DNA of 64,000 nt from Azospirillum rugosum. GTDB taxonomy: Bacteria > Pseudomonadota > Alphaproteobacteria > Azospirillales > Azospirillaceae. The translations under genes and the position numbers were made by a program. The stretch spans positions 158,213 through 222,212 of the forward strand of contig NZ_JAGINP010000013.1 of the NCBI RefSeq assembly GCF_017876155.1, given 5' to 3'. Within the stretch, counting starts at the first letter, position 1; each line of letters starts with the position of its first letter. Shown in pieces: positions 8,886-18,237 of the stretch. The notes under the pieces were generated by a model that had not been told where the DNA came from, searched no databases, and saw nothing but the letters and a program-made list of their open reading frames with translations.

Positions 8886-10112
8886 TTGCTTTACCATCTC
8901 TACGACATGCAGCACGCGGCGCTGCGCCCGATGCGCCTGATGGCCGAGGCGGCCCAGCACACTTTCCAGAACCCCTTCAGCCCGGTCTCCTACACCCGTC
9001 TCGGCCGCGCCATGGCGGCCGGCGCCGAATTGCTGGAGCGCACGACGCGCCGCTTCCCGAAGCCTGCCTTCGGCCTGAAGACGACGGTGGTGAACGGCGA
9101 GACCGTTGCGATCACGGAACGCTTCGCGCTCCAGAAGCCTTTCTGCAACCTCCTTCACTTCGCCAAGCCGGAAGGCACGCCGGCGCAGCCGCGCGTCCTG
9201 CTGGTCGCCCCGATGTCGGGCCACCACGCGACCCTGCTGCGCGGCACGGTGGCGGCGCTGCTGGCCGACCATGACGTCTACATCACCGACTGGGTCGACG
9301 CCCGGCTAGTGCCGCTGGCGCGCGGCCGCTTCGACCTGGACGACTACATCGACACGGTGGCGGAGATGATCCGCTTCCTGGGCCCGCAGACCCACGTCAT
9401 CGCCGTGTGCCAGCCGGCGGTGCCGGTGCTGGCCGCGGTGTCGCTGATGGCGGCGGCGGACGAGGCGGTGCAGCCGCGCTCCATGACGCTGATGGGCGGC
9501 CCGATCGACCCGACGGCCAACCCGACCGTGCCGGTGCAGCTGGCCGCGTCCCGCCCGCTGTCCTGGTTCGAGCGCAACGTGATCACCACGGTGCCGGCCT
9601 ACTATCCCGGCGGCTTCCGCCAGGTCTATCCGGGCTTCATCCAGCTGTCGGGCTTCATGTCCATGCATCTGGACCGCCACATCGGGGAGCACATCGGCCT
9701 GTTCCGCCACCTCGTCCGCGGCGACGGCGACAGCGCGGAGCAGCACCGCCGCTTCTACGACGAATACCTGTCGGTGATGGACCTGTCGGCGGAGTTCTAC
9801 CTGCAGACCATCGAGACGGTGTTCCAGAAGCACCACCTCGCCAACGGCACCATGGTCTCGCGCGACCGCCGGGTCGAGCCGGCGGTCATCCGCAAGACCG
9901 CGCTGATGACCGTCGAGGGCGAGCTGGACGACATCTCCGCCCCCGGCCAGACGGAGGCGGCGCACCGCCTCTGTGCCTCCCTGCCGGACGAGATGCGGTC
10001 CCGCCACTACCAGAAGGGCGTCGGCCACTACGGCATCTTCAACGGCCGCCGCTGGCGCGAGAACATCATGCCGGCCGTGCGGGAGTTCATCCGCAAGCAC
10101 GACGCGGTGTGA
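8886..10112 (+). CDS. phaZ: Intracellular polyhydroxyalkanoate (PHB) depolymerase
   Basis: Degrades stored poly-3-hydroxybutyrate granules in the cytoplasm. The 408-residue product has the intracellular depolymerase landmarks: an N-terminus reading LLYHLYDMQHAALRPMR, a Cys nucleophile in VCQPAVPVL near residue 175 in place of the usual GxSxG, and a catalytic Asp (EGELDD) and His (GVGHYGIFNG) toward the C-terminus. I chose the TTG at 8886 because GAGGA lies just upstream and the family normally starts at this point. An in-frame ATG at 8829 has no visible ribosome site. The gene is monocistronic, flanked by hairpins and a GC-rich inverted repeat. Confidence 0.92.
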   Translation: MLYHLYDMQHAALRPMRLMAEAAQHTFQNPFSPVSYTRLGRAMAAGAELLERTTRRFPKPAFGLKTTVVNGETVAITERFALQKPFCNLLHFAKPEGTPAQPRVLLVAPMSGHHATLLRGTVAALLADHDVYITDWVDARLVPLARGRFDLDDYIDTVAEMIRFLGPQTHVIAVCQPAVPVLAAVSLMAAADEAVQPRSMTLMGGPIDPTANPTVPVQLAASRPLSWFERNVITTVPAYYPGGFRQVYPGFIQLSGFMSMHLDRHIGEHIGLFRHLVRGDGDSAEQHRRFYDEYLSVMDLSAEFYLQTIETVFQKHHLANGTMVSRDRRVEPAVIRKTALMTVEGELDDISAPGQTEAAHRLCASLPDEMRSRHYQKGVGHYGIFNGRRWRENIMPAVREFIRKHDAV

Positions 10113-10120
10113 GGGTGCTT

Positions 10121-10231
10121 AACCCTCTCCCCTCCGGGGAGAGGGGAGGGTGAGGGGGTTGCGCTTTTGCCGGACGTACCGAGATGGCGGGACCCCCTCA
10201 CCCTGACCCTCTCCCCAGAGGGGAGAGGGGA
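10121..10231. repeat. GC-rich REP-like inverted repeat pair between phaZ and comM
   Basis: Two mutually inverted copies of a CCCTCTCCCC...GGGGAGAGGGG unit with flanking AGGGTGAGGGGG/CCCCCTCACCCT lie between convergent genes and can fold into a long hairpin. Related copies are seen at 12701-12844 and 63791-63828. They probably also end transcription from both sides. Confidence 0.75.
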
Positions 10232-10239
10232 AAAGAGGA

Positions 10240-11772
10240 TCACCGCCCCGGCGCGATGCGGCGGTAGCTCAGCGCCTCGGCGATGTGCAGGCGGCGCACG
10301 CCGTCGCTGCCTTCCAGGTCGGCCAGCGTGCGGGCCACGCGCATCACGCGGTGGTAGCCGCGGGCCGAAAGCTTCAGCCGCTCCGCCGCCTCGGTCAGCA
10401 AGGCCCGTCCCGATTGGTCGGGGCCGGCGACCCTCTCCAGCAGTTCCCCGTCGGCCTCCGCGTTGGTGCGCACCGCGCGCCCTTCCGGGTAGGGGCCGAG
10501 CGCCGCGTAGCGCTCCGCCTGGACCGCGCGGGCCACCGCCACCCGCGCGGCCACGTCGGCGCTGCCCTCCGCTGGGGGCGGCAGGCTGAGGTCGGCCGGG
10601 CTGACGGCGGGCACATCAATATGCAGGTCGATGCGGTCGAACAGCGGTCCTGAAATCTTGGATTGATAATCTGCCGCGCATTTCGGCGCCCGCGCGCAGG
10701 CCAGCGACGGGTCGTCCAGATGGCCGCAGCGGCAGGGGTTCATCGCCGCGACCAGCTGCACCCGCGCCGGGTAGGTGACGTGGTGGTTCGCTCGCGAAAC
10801 GACCGACTTTCCGGTCTCCAGCGGCTGCCGCAGCGCCTCCAGCGTCGCGCGCGGGAATTCCGGGAGTTCGTCGAGGAACAGCACGCCCTTGTGCGCCAGC
10901 GAGATCTCACCCGGCTTGGCGCGCGTGCCGCCACCGACCAGAGCCGGCAGGCTCGCCGACTGGTGCGGAGCGCGGTAGGGCCGCTGCCGCAGCAGCTTGC
11001 CGTCGTCCAGCAGACCGGCGACGCTGTGGATCATGGAGACCTCCAGCGCCTCCGCCGGGTCGAGCGGCGGCAGCAGGCCGGGCAGGCGCGCGGCCAGCAT
11101 CGATTTGCCGGACCCCGGCGGGCCAATCATCAGCAAATTGTGGGAACCCGCGGCGGCGACCTCCAGCGCGCGCTTGGCCGTCTCGTTCCCCTTCACGTCG
11201 CGCAGATCCAGCGGCGCCTCCGCGGCCTCCTGAAGGCGCGGCCGGGGCCGGGTCAGGACCTGGGTGCCCTTGAAATGGTTGATCAAAACCAAGAGGTTGG
11301 CGGGCGCCAGCACGTCCAGCGCTTCGCCCGCCCAGGCGGCCTCGCCGCCGCAGGGTTCCGGGACGATCAGCCCGCGGTCGCGGGCCAGCGCGTTGATGGC
11401 GGCGGGCAGCACGCCGGCCACCGGGCTCAGCGCCCCGTCCAGCGCCAGCTCGCCCAGGGCGCAATAGCGGCTCATCTCCTCGTCGGGCAGCACGCCCATC
11501 ACGGTCAGCAGGGCGAGCGCGATGGGCAGGTCGAAGTGACTTCCCTCCTTCAGCACGTCGGCGGGAGCGAGGTTGACGGTGATGCGCTTGGCCGGCAGGG
11601 CGAGTCCCAGCGCGTGCAGCGCCGCCCGCACCCGCTCCCGGCTTTCCGCCACCGCCTTGTCGGGCAGCCCGACCACGGTGAAGGCCACGATGCCGCCGGA
11701 CATCTGCACCTGAACGTCGATGTCCAGGACGTCGATCCCCTGGAACGCAACCGTGTTGATCCTTGCAACCAT
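10240..11772 (-). CDS. comM: YifB/ComM family Mg-chelatase-like AAA+ ATPase
   Basis: A 510-residue helicase-type AAA+ protein; ComM homologues promote branch migration during natural transformation. Domains in order: an N-terminal Lon-protease-like (ChlI) domain beginning MVARINTVAFQGID, then the AAA+ core with Walker A GPPGSGKS near 220 and Walker B GVLFLDELPE, a Cys pair in MNPCRCGHL, and the C-terminal Mg-chelatase domain ending LSYRRIAPGR. Length matches the family. ATG at 11772 is chosen; an in-frame GTG four codons upstream is possible. It is convergent with phaZ and divergent from the creatininase-family gene. Confidence 0.93.
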   Translation of the reverse strand: MVARINTVAFQGIDVLDIDVQVQMSGGIVAFTVVGLPDKAVAESRERVRAALHALGLALPAKRITVNLAPADVLKEGSHFDLPIALALLTVMGVLPDEEMSRYCALGELALDGALSPVAGVLPAAINALARDRGLIVPEPCGGEAAWAGEALDVLAPANLLVLINHFKGTQVLTRPRPRLQEAAEAPLDLRDVKGNETAKRALEVAAAGSHNLLMIGPPGSGKSMLAARLPGLLPPLDPAEALEVSMIHSVAGLLDDGKLLRQRPYRAPHQSASLPALVGGGTRAKPGEISLAHKGVLFLDELPEFPRATLEALRQPLETGKSVVSRANHHVTYPARVQLVAAMNPCRCGHLDDPSLACARAPKCAADYQSKISGPLFDRIDLHIDVPAVSPADLSLPPPAEGSADVAARVAVARAVQAERYAALGPYPEGRAVRTNAEADGELLERVAGPDQSGRALLTEAAERLKLSARGYHRVMRVARTLADLEGSDGVRRLHIAEALSYRRIAPGR

Positions 11773-11940
11773 CCCGACCGTCACCCCCGAAGCTCCGCAC
11801 GCGAGTGTATGAGACGCATCGGGGTTTTGCCAGCGCGGCGGGTGCGGCATGGCAGGGCCCCGCAGTCGCCTTTTGGGAAGCCGGCCGATCCGTCCTAAAT
11901 TCCTGTGCGGAGACGCCAACCACAACAAGGGTCAGGGACC

Positions 11941-12687
11941 GTGCAACTCCTTCTCAGCACCTGGGCCGAGGCCGAGGCTTACCTGAAGACGTCCAAGGGC
12001 ATCATCCTGCCCATCGGCTCCACCGAGCAGCATGGGCCGAACGGTCTGATCGGCACCGACGCGCTGTGCGCCGAGGTCATCGCCCGCGGCGTCGGCGACG
12101 CCACCGGCGCCATGGTCGGGCCGACCATCCCCGTCGGCATGGCCGTGCACCACATGGAGTTTGCCGGCTCCATGACGCTGAAGCCCTCCACGCTGATCGC
12201 CCTGCTGCGCGACTACGTCCTGTCGCTGTCGGAGCACGGGTTCCAGCGCTTCTTCTTCGTCAACGGCCACGGCGGCAACATCGCCTCGGTGCGCGCCGCC
12301 TTCTACGAGATCTACGCGGAGAATCGCGCGCTCCGCGGCAAAGACGCGCCGGACCTGCGCTGCACGCTGGTCAACTGGTGGGAGAACGCCGAGGTTTCCC
12401 GCCTGTCGAAGGAACTGTTCGGCAACAAGGAGGGCTCCCACGCCACGCCCAGCGAGGTGTCGGTGACCCAGTACGCCTTCCCCGACTCCATCAAGACCAC
12501 AGCAATGGAGCCGGAGACCGCCGCGGCCGGCGGCTTCTACGACGCGCGCGACTTCCGCCGCCGCCACCCGGACGGCCGCATCGGCTCCGCCCCCGGCCTC
12601 GCCCGGCCGGAACACGGACAGCGCCTCGTCGAGGCCGCCGTCGGCGCCATCAGCCGGCAGTACGAGTCTTTCCTGGGAGAGGCGTGA
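11941..12687 (+). CDS. Creatininase family protein
   Basis: A 248-residue amidohydrolase of the creatininase/MftE/ArfB family. The GTG at 11941 follows purine-rich AAGGGTCAGGGA. Metal-binding motifs are clear: GSTEQHGPNG near residue 25-34, the Asp in LIGTDAL, and VNGHGGNIASV near 105-115. Family members hydrolyse creatinine or cyclic or formamide amides, including a flavin/F420 intermediate and the mycofactocin peptide. Nothing next to it fixes the substrate, so I give no symbol. Confidence 0.9.
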   Translation: MQLLLSTWAEAEAYLKTSKGIILPIGSTEQHGPNGLIGTDALCAEVIARGVGDATGAMVGPTIPVGMAVHHMEFAGSMTLKPSTLIALLRDYVLSLSEHGFQRFFFVNGHGGNIASVRAAFYEIYAENRALRGKDAPDLRCTLVNWWENAEVSRLSKELFGNKEGSHATPSEVSVTQYAFPDSIKTTAMEPETAAAGGFYDARDFRRRHPDGRIGSAPGLARPEHGQRLVEAAVGAISRQYESFLGEA

Positions 12688-12700
12688 GGGATGCGCTCAA

Positions 12701-12844
12701 TCCCCTCTCCCGTCCCGGGAGAGGGAAGGGGCCCGCGCCAAAGGCGTGGGAGGGGTGAGGGTCGCGCAAGGATAATCCGCTGATCCTTGTCGGTACCCTC
12801 ACCCGGCGCCTTCGGCGCCACCCTCTCCCGGGGCGGGAGAGGGT
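12701..12844. repeat. GC-rich REP-like inverted repeats upstream of the peptide-binding protein gene
   Basis: Two inverted copies of a CCCTCTCCCG...CGGGAGAGGG unit separated by about 70 bp, with GGGTGAGGGT/ACCCTCACCC borders. Same family as 10121-10231, here in a 239 bp gap between codirectional genes. Confidence 0.7.
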
Positions 12845-12926
12845 ATGACGCCGCCTGCGGCCTTGCGCTCCGGCGGGCTCCACCGCATCATCCCGCGCCG
12901 AGATAACGATCGGGGGAGATGCCGTC

Positions 12927-14429
12927 ATGCCGAACCGCACCGCGCGCCTTGCGCTTGCCGCCGCCCTTGCGCTCGGGGCGGTGACGTTCGGGACGGCACC
13001 CACCCCCGCGCGGGCGCAGGCGCGCGCGGACCTCGTTGTGGGCATGCGGCTGGAGCCGCCGCACCTCGACCCCACGGCCGGAGCGGCGGCGGCGATCAAG
13101 GAGGTCACCTACGCCAACCTGTTCGAGCCGCTGCTGCGCGTGGGCCCCGAGGGCAACCTGATCCCCGGCCTGGCGGAGCGCTGGACCGTCTCGGCGGACG
13201 GGCTGACCTACACCTTCCTGCTGCGGCCGAACGCGAAGTTCCACGACGGCCGGCTGGCCGATTCGGCGGCGGTGAAGTTCTCGCTCGACCGCGCGCGCGG
13301 GGCCGACTCGGTGAACGCGCAGAAGAGCTACTTCGCGGCCATCGCCGCGGTGGACGCGCCGGACCCGCACACCGCGGTGGTGACGCTGTCGCGGCCGGAC
13401 GGGCTGTTCCTGTTCCACATGGCGACCGGCGACGCCGCCATCGTCGGGCCGGACTCGGCCGCCGGCAACAAGCAGACTCCCGTCGGCACCGGCCCCTTCA
13501 AGTTCGAGCGCTGGGTGGCCGGCGACCGCGTGGTGCTGGCCCGCAACCCCGACTATGACGGGCCGAAGCCGGCGCTGGAGCGGGTGACCTTCCGCTTCAT
13601 CAGCGACCCGGCGGCTCAGGTCGCCGCCCTGAAGGCCGGCGACATCGACAGCTTCCCGCAGTTCGACACCTACGAGGCGCTGCCCCAGTTCCGCAACGAC
13701 CGGGCCTTCACGGTCATGGTCGGCACGACGGAGGGGGAGACGATCCTGTCCACCAACAACGCCCGCAAGCCCTTCGACGACGTCCGCGTGCGCCGGGCCA
13801 TGGCCCACGCCATCGACCGCAAGACGCTGATCGAGGGCGTGCTGTTCGGCAACGGGTCGGCCATCGGCAGCCACTTCCCGCCGCACCGCGCCGGCTATGT
13901 GGACCTGACCGGCCTCTATCCCTACGACCCGACGAAGGCCAAGGCGCTGCTCGCCCAGGCCGGCTACCCGAACGGCTTCGACACGGTGCTGAAGCTGCCG
14001 CCGCCGATCTACGCCCGCCGCTCCGGCGAGCTGATCGCCGCCATGCTGGCCGAGGTCGGTATCCGCGCGAAGGTGGAGCCGATGGAATGGGCGCCCTGGC
14101 TGGAGAAGGTCTTCAAGGGCAAGGACTACGACCTGACCCTGATCGCCCACACGGAGCCGCTGGACATCGACGTCTACGCCCGCCCCGACTACTACTTCAA
14201 CTACAAGAGTGAGCGCTTCAACGCCGTGCAGGCGGAGCTGGACCGCACCCAGGACATGGACAAGCGCAACTTCCTCTACGGCGAGCAGCAGCGCGTCCTG
14301 GCCGACGACGCGGTCAACGGCTTCCTCTTCATGCTGCCGGCCGCGACCGTGCAGAAGGCCGGCCTGCAAGGCATGTGGCTGAACCGGCCGGTGCAGGCCA
14401 ACGACGTGACCGGCGTGCGGTGGAAGTGA
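12927..14429 (+). CDS. Peptide/nickel ABC transporter substrate-binding protein
   Basis: Periplasmic solute-binding protein of family 5 (DppA/OppA/NikA type), 500 residues. A signal peptide covers residues ~1-31 and ends ARAQA. The mature part opens with the family pattern of binding to a double lobe (GMRLEPPHLDPTAG, then YANLFEPLLR). Strong SBP-bac-5 stretches follow, such as LTYTFLLRPNAKFHDG and DVRVRRAMAHAIDRKTLIEG. It heads an operon with two permeases (44 bp to the first). No ATPase gene follows. The ligand is not predictable beyond peptide-like compounds. Confidence 0.93.
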   Translation: MPNRTARLALAAALALGAVTFGTAPTPARAQARADLVVGMRLEPPHLDPTAGAAAAIKEVTYANLFEPLLRVGPEGNLIPGLAERWTVSADGLTYTFLLRPNAKFHDGRLADSAAVKFSLDRARGADSVNAQKSYFAAIAAVDAPDPHTAVVTLSRPDGLFLFHMATGDAAIVGPDSAAGNKQTPVGTGPFKFERWVAGDRVVLARNPDYDGPKPALERVTFRFISDPAAQVAALKAGDIDSFPQFDTYEALPQFRNDRAFTVMVGTTEGETILSTNNARKPFDDVRVRRAMAHAIDRKTLIEGVLFGNGSAIGSHFPPHRAGYVDLTGLYPYDPTKAKALLAQAGYPNGFDTVLKLPPPIYARRSGELIAAMLAEVGIRAKVEPMEWAPWLEKVFKGKDYDLTLIAHTEPLDIDVYARPDYYFNYKSERFNAVQAELDRTQDMDKRNFLYGEQQRVLADDAVNGFLFMLPAATVQKAGLQGMWLNRPVQANDVTGVRWK

Positions 14430-14472
14430 CGACCGCTCCCCGCTTCGACCGCCGCCACAGGACTCGACCCGC

Positions 14473-15420
14473 GTGCTTGCCTTCCTCGCGCGCCGCCTGC
14501 TGACGCTGGCGCTAACCGCGTGGCTCGCCACGCTGGTGGTGTTCGCCGTGCTGGAGGTGGTGCCGGGCGACCCGGCGCTGCTGATGCTCGGCACCAGCGC
14601 CCAGCCGGAGGCTGTGGCGGCGCTGCGCCACCAGATGGGGCTCGACCGGCCGGTGCCCGTGCGCTACGCCGCCTGGGTCGGCGGGATGCTGACGGGCGAC
14701 CTCGGCACCAGCCTGACCTACGCGCGCCCGGTCGCCGGGCTGGTGACGGAGCGGCTGGAGATCACCCTGCCGCTGGCGCTGATGGCGATGCTGCTGTCGG
14801 CCGGGCTGGCGATCCCGCTCGGCCTGCTGGCGGCGGCGCGGCAGGGGCGGGCGGGCGACTGGGCGGTCATGGCCTTCGGGCAGGTCGGCATCGCGGTGCC
14901 CAGCTTTTGGTTCGCCATCCTGCTGATCCTGGGCTTCTCCGTGCAGCTCGGCTGGTTTTCGGCCGGCGGCTTTCCCGGCTGGGGGATGGGCGCGGCGCCG
15001 GCGCTGAAGGCGCTGCTGCTGCCCGCCATCGCGCTGGCCCTGCCGGAGGCGGCGATCCTCGCCCGCATCACCCGCACCGCGGCGCTCGACACGCTGCGCG
15101 AGGACTATGTGCGCACGGCCCGCGCCAAGGGCCTGCGGCGGCGGACCGTGCTGCTGCGCCATGTGCTGCCGAACGCGCTGATCCCGGTGACGACCATCCT
15201 CGGCCTGCAATTCGCCTTCCTGGTCGCCGGGGCCGTGGTGGTGGAGAATGTCTTCACCCTGCCGGGGCTCGGCCGGCTGCTCTACCAGGCGATCGGGCAG
15301 CATGACCTGATCGTGGTGCAGGGGGTGGTCGTGCTGCTGGCGGTGATGGTCGTGCTGGTCAACGCGCTGGTCGACATCGCCTGCGCCGCCGTCGACCCGC
15401 GCCCCCGGGTGGCGGCGTGA
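14473..15420 (+). CDS. Peptide/nickel ABC transporter permease (DppB-like)
   Basis: Inner-membrane permease of 315 residues with a GTG start at 14473. Typical OppB features are present: MLAFLARRLLTLALTAW at the N-terminus, VVPGDPALLMLG after helix one, the EAA loop YVRTARAKGLRRRTVLLRHV, then PNALIPV, and the terminal FTLPGLGRLLYQAI. Length is normal for the family. Its stop overlaps the GTG of the second permease. Confidence 0.93.
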   Translation: MLAFLARRLLTLALTAWLATLVVFAVLEVVPGDPALLMLGTSAQPEAVAALRHQMGLDRPVPVRYAAWVGGMLTGDLGTSLTYARPVAGLVTERLEITLPLALMAMLLSAGLAIPLGLLAAARQGRAGDWAVMAFGQVGIAVPSFWFAILLILGFSVQLGWFSAGGFPGWGMGAAPALKALLLPAIALALPEAAILARITRTAALDTLREDYVRTARAKGLRRRTVLLRHVLPNALIPVTTILGLQFAFLVAGAVVVENVFTLPGLGRLLYQAIGQHDLIVVQGVVVLLAVMVVLVNALVDIACAAVDPRPRVAA

Positions 15421-16247
15421 GAACGCGCCGTCTTCCCGCCAGTCTGGTCCTGGGCGCCGTCCTGACCGCGCTGGTGGTCGGGGCCGCGCTGCTGTCGCTC
15501 GCCTGGACGCCCTTTCCGGCGGAGCAGATCCGCGTCGTCGCGCGCCTCCGCCCGCCGGGGCCGGAGCATTGGCTGGGCACCGACCATTTCGGGCGCGACG
15601 TGCTGTCGATGATCCTGGTCGGCGCGCGCAACTCCCTGGCCGTCGGGGCGGCGGCGGTGGCGCTGGGCGCGGCGCTGGGCGTGCCGCTGGGCCTCGCCGC
15701 CGCGGTCTGGGGCCGCTGGGGGGACGAGGCGGTGGCGCGACTCGCCGACCTGACCTTCGCCTTTCCGGCGGTGCTGACGGCGATCCTGCTGACCGCCGTG
15801 CTGGGGGCCGGGGCGGTGAACGTCGTGCTGGCGCTCGGCCTGTTCAACGCCGCCGTCTTCGTGCGGGTCACGCGCGGCGCGGCCCTGGCGGTGTGGCGGC
15901 GGGAGTTCGTGCGCGCGGCGCTGGCGCTCGGCCGCGGGCCGCTGTCGGTCACGCTGGTGCATGTGCTGCCGAACGTGGCCGGGGTGGTGATCGTGCAGGC
16001 GACGGTGCTGTTCGCCGTGGCGATCCTGAACGAGGCGGCGCTCAGCTACCTCGGCCTCGGCATCCAGCCGCCGTCGCCCTCCTGGGGCAAGATGCTGGGC
16101 GACGCCCAGACCTTCCTGTTCACCGCCCCCTTGCAGGCGATATTCCCCGGCGGCGCGATTGCGCTGACGGTGCTGGGGCTGAACCTGCTGGGCGACGGCC
16201 TGCGCGACCTGCTGGACCCGCGGCACCGGTCGTCGGGGGTGCTGTGA
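15417..16247 (+). CDS. Peptide/nickel ABC transporter permease (DppC-like)
   Basis: Inner-membrane permease of 276 residues. The GTG start lies in a GTGA overlap with the upstream permease. It carries the DppC hallmark GTDHFGRDVLSMILVGARNS, the EAA-type loop FVRAALALGRGPLSV with PNVAGVV downstream, and ALSYLGLGIQPPSPSWGKML near the C-terminus. It is the last gene of this operon and is followed by a GC-rich inverted repeat, so the ATPase must come from another locus. Confidence 0.93.
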   Translation: MRTRRLPASLVLGAVLTALVVGAALLSLAWTPFPAEQIRVVARLRPPGPEHWLGTDHFGRDVLSMILVGARNSLAVGAAAVALGAALGVPLGLAAAVWGRWGDEAVARLADLTFAFPAVLTAILLTAVLGAGAVNVVLALGLFNAAVFVRVTRGAALAVWRREFVRAALALGRGPLSVTLVHVLPNVAGVVIVQATVLFAVAILNEAALSYLGLGIQPPSPSWGKMLGDAQTFLFTAPLQAIFPGGAIALTVLGLNLLGDGLRDLLDPRHRSSGVL

Positions 16248-16252
16248 CGCGT

Positions 16253-16357
16253 TTGCCCCCTCCCTAACCCTCCCCCGCTGCGCGGGAGAGGGGACTGCCG
16301 CCGCTTCGCCCAAGCCCCCTCCACCGCGTCAGCGGGGGAGGGATGGGGAGGGGGCAA
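16253..16357. repeat. Inverted repeat element with TTGCCCCC/GGGGGCAA ends
   Basis: About 105 bp, bounded by TTGCCCCCTCCC and GGGAGGGGGCAA, with an internal CCCCCGCTG...CAGCGGGGG pair. A related element with near-identical termini lies at 22025-22147. It may act as a terminator for the peptide ABC operon. Confidence 0.65.
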
Positions 16358-16410
16358 TACTTGACACACCCGCAAGTCCGCTTGCGTCAACTGTCAACCG
16401 ACCCGGACCG

Positions 16411-18057
16411 TCAACCGACTGGCTTCTGGGCCTTCTCCGACAGCTCGATCAGGTCGACCAGTTCGTTGCTCTTCCAATAGCGGGACTTGCCGACCTCGGT
16501 CTTTGCGGTGGCGATCAGGTCGTCGATGATTTCACGCTCCGCCGGGCCCATGTCCCGGGCGCGTTCCAGCCGGTGGCTGAGCAGGCGGGTCATGTTGTGG
16601 CTGGTGGTCGGGATCCAGCGGCTGACGCGCTGGTCGAACACCGTGCTAATGCCGTTGATGCGCAGCAGATGCTCCATGCGCTCGTCCAGCGAGTCCGTCT
16701 CCTCGAACTTCATCGCCTTCTCGACGTTGGCGCGCATCTCCTCCAGCAGGGTCTCGCGCCACTTCGACAGCTCGTAGGTCTCGTAGCCGAAGTCGCGGGT
16801 GCGCTCCTGCCAGTCCCAGATCAGCCGGTCCAGCCAGATCACGTCCTCGTGGTCGATCACCGCGTGGCGGCGCGCCACCGCGGCCTGGGCGGACCGCTCC
16901 ATGGCGATGGCGGCGACGCGCGTGACGACGATCTTGCTGGCGGTCCCCCAGGCGTTGCGGAAGGTCGGCTCGCTGCGCCGGTCCTCCATCAGGCCGGACG
17001 CGGTCACCGCCTCGATCACCTGGGCCAGCCGCTGCATCAGGGCGTTGATGCGGGCCTTTTCCTTCAGGCTCGGCCGGATCGCGGAGCCCGGGACCCGCTC
17101 GTTCAGCTTCAGCACCGTGGTCAGGGCGGCGGTCAGGAAGCGGATGGTCGCCACGAAATGGGCGGTCAGAGCATCGCTGACCGCGTTGCCGCGGCCGGGA
17201 TCGACGCCGCTCTGCCGGATGTAGAGGCCCACCGCGGCGTAGTTGCGCTTCACGTTGGCCACCGACAGCGGCAGCAGCTGGGCGAGGGACGCGTTGTCGC
17301 GGAAGCGGTCGGACAGGTCGTCCACCGCGTTCAGGAGCCGGTCGGCCGCGCGCTCCTGCTCCCAGGCGTTGGGGCTCGGCGCCGGGAAGGTCTTCAGCTT
17401 CTCGTCGATCAGCGCGATCGGGGCGCCCGGCCCGTCGGCGTGGGCCAGGATGTCGCGCATGGTCTGGACGGTGCCGGCCTCGAAATGCGGTGCCTTGTCC
17501 AGGTAGGCCGACAGCAGGCGGGTGCGGCGCGCCCGGTTGCGCGACAGCGCGGCCAGCGCGTCGTCGGTCGTCTTGCGGCTGGACAGCACCATGTCCAGGT
17601 GCCTCACGGCGGCCACGCGCATGCGCTCCATCAGGGCCAGCGCCTCCGGCGAGCGCAGCGCGCGGTCCAGCACCTCGGTGCGCGCCATCTCGTCCAGCTT
17701 TTCCTGCGCCTCGACCGCCAGGACGGGGAAGCCGTCGCGGCTCAGCAGTTCCCACAGGGCGCCGACGTCCAGGCGCTGCACCATGCCGGGCACGGCCATG
17801 CCGGCGTGGTAGAGCACGTCGTCGTCGATCATGAAGGATTCGAACAGCGTGGTGAACAGGCGCCGGGCGCGGTTCGTGCGCTGCCGGTTCAGATGCTCGA
17901 TCACATAGAGCCGGACGAGCTGGATCCGTTCCGGCGACTCGCCGTCCATCCCCTCGATTTCGCTCAACAGGTTGTAGACGAGGCTGGCGGGCAGTCGCGC
18001 GACCAGCTCGTTGATCTTCCTACGGAGGGTGGTGTCGTCGTCGGACGCGTCGAACAT
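16411..18057 (-). CDS. Conserved-type hypothetical protein, 548 residues
   Basis: I do not recognise this family. The product is soluble, charged and apparently all-helical, without signal peptide, membrane segment, Walker motif or metal-binding cluster. It starts MFDASDDDTTLRRKINEL and has a long run of short helices with frequent Arg/Glu. Codon use is normal for the window, and the frame is open over 1.6 kb with a clean ATG start. It is encoded alone, opposite in strand to the peptide operon and separated from gpt by a terminator. A scaffold or regulatory role is only a guess. Confidence 0.8.
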   Translation of the reverse strand: MFDASDDDTTLRRKINELVARLPASLVYNLLSEIEGMDGESPERIQLVRLYVIEHLNRQRTNRARRLFTTLFESFMIDDDVLYHAGMAVPGMVQRLDVGALWELLSRDGFPVLAVEAQEKLDEMARTEVLDRALRSPEALALMERMRVAAVRHLDMVLSSRKTTDDALAALSRNRARRTRLLSAYLDKAPHFEAGTVQTMRDILAHADGPGAPIALIDEKLKTFPAPSPNAWEQERAADRLLNAVDDLSDRFRDNASLAQLLPLSVANVKRNYAAVGLYIRQSGVDPGRGNAVSDALTAHFVATIRFLTAALTTVLKLNERVPGSAIRPSLKEKARINALMQRLAQVIEAVTASGLMEDRRSEPTFRNAWGTASKIVVTRVAAIAMERSAQAAVARRHAVIDHEDVIWLDRLIWDWQERTRDFGYETYELSKWRETLLEEMRANVEKAMKFEETDSLDERMEHLLRINGISTVFDQRVSRWIPTTSHNMTRLLSHRLERARDMGPAEREIIDDLIATAKTEVGKSRYWKSNELVDLIELSEKAQKPVG

Positions 18058-18120
18058 GCGAGTGGCGATCGCGCAATTAGAGTTGCACCGCCTTTATCGC
18101 GTATTGAAAGTTAACATTGC

Positions 18121-18164
18121 GGTAAAGAAACGAAGCCGCGCACGATCAATCGAGCGCGGCTTCG
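18121..18164 (-). terminator. Rho-independent terminator of gpt
   Basis: Read on the minus strand: perfect 11-bp stem CGAAGCCGCGC/GCGCGGCTTCG with a 12-base loop, followed directly by TTTCTTTACC. Lies 73 bases after the gpt stop. Confidence 0.85.
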
Positions 18165-18237
18165 CCGATGTAAGCGGTGCAACCAAAGCGTTCTATGGCG
18201 CCCTGAGATCTATGATGCCCGCGATCTATGACTTTCG

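Noticed and set aside
12888..14594. 568-residue minus-strand frame opposite the peptide-binding protein
   Set aside because: Shadow of the SBP gene; no recognisable fold.
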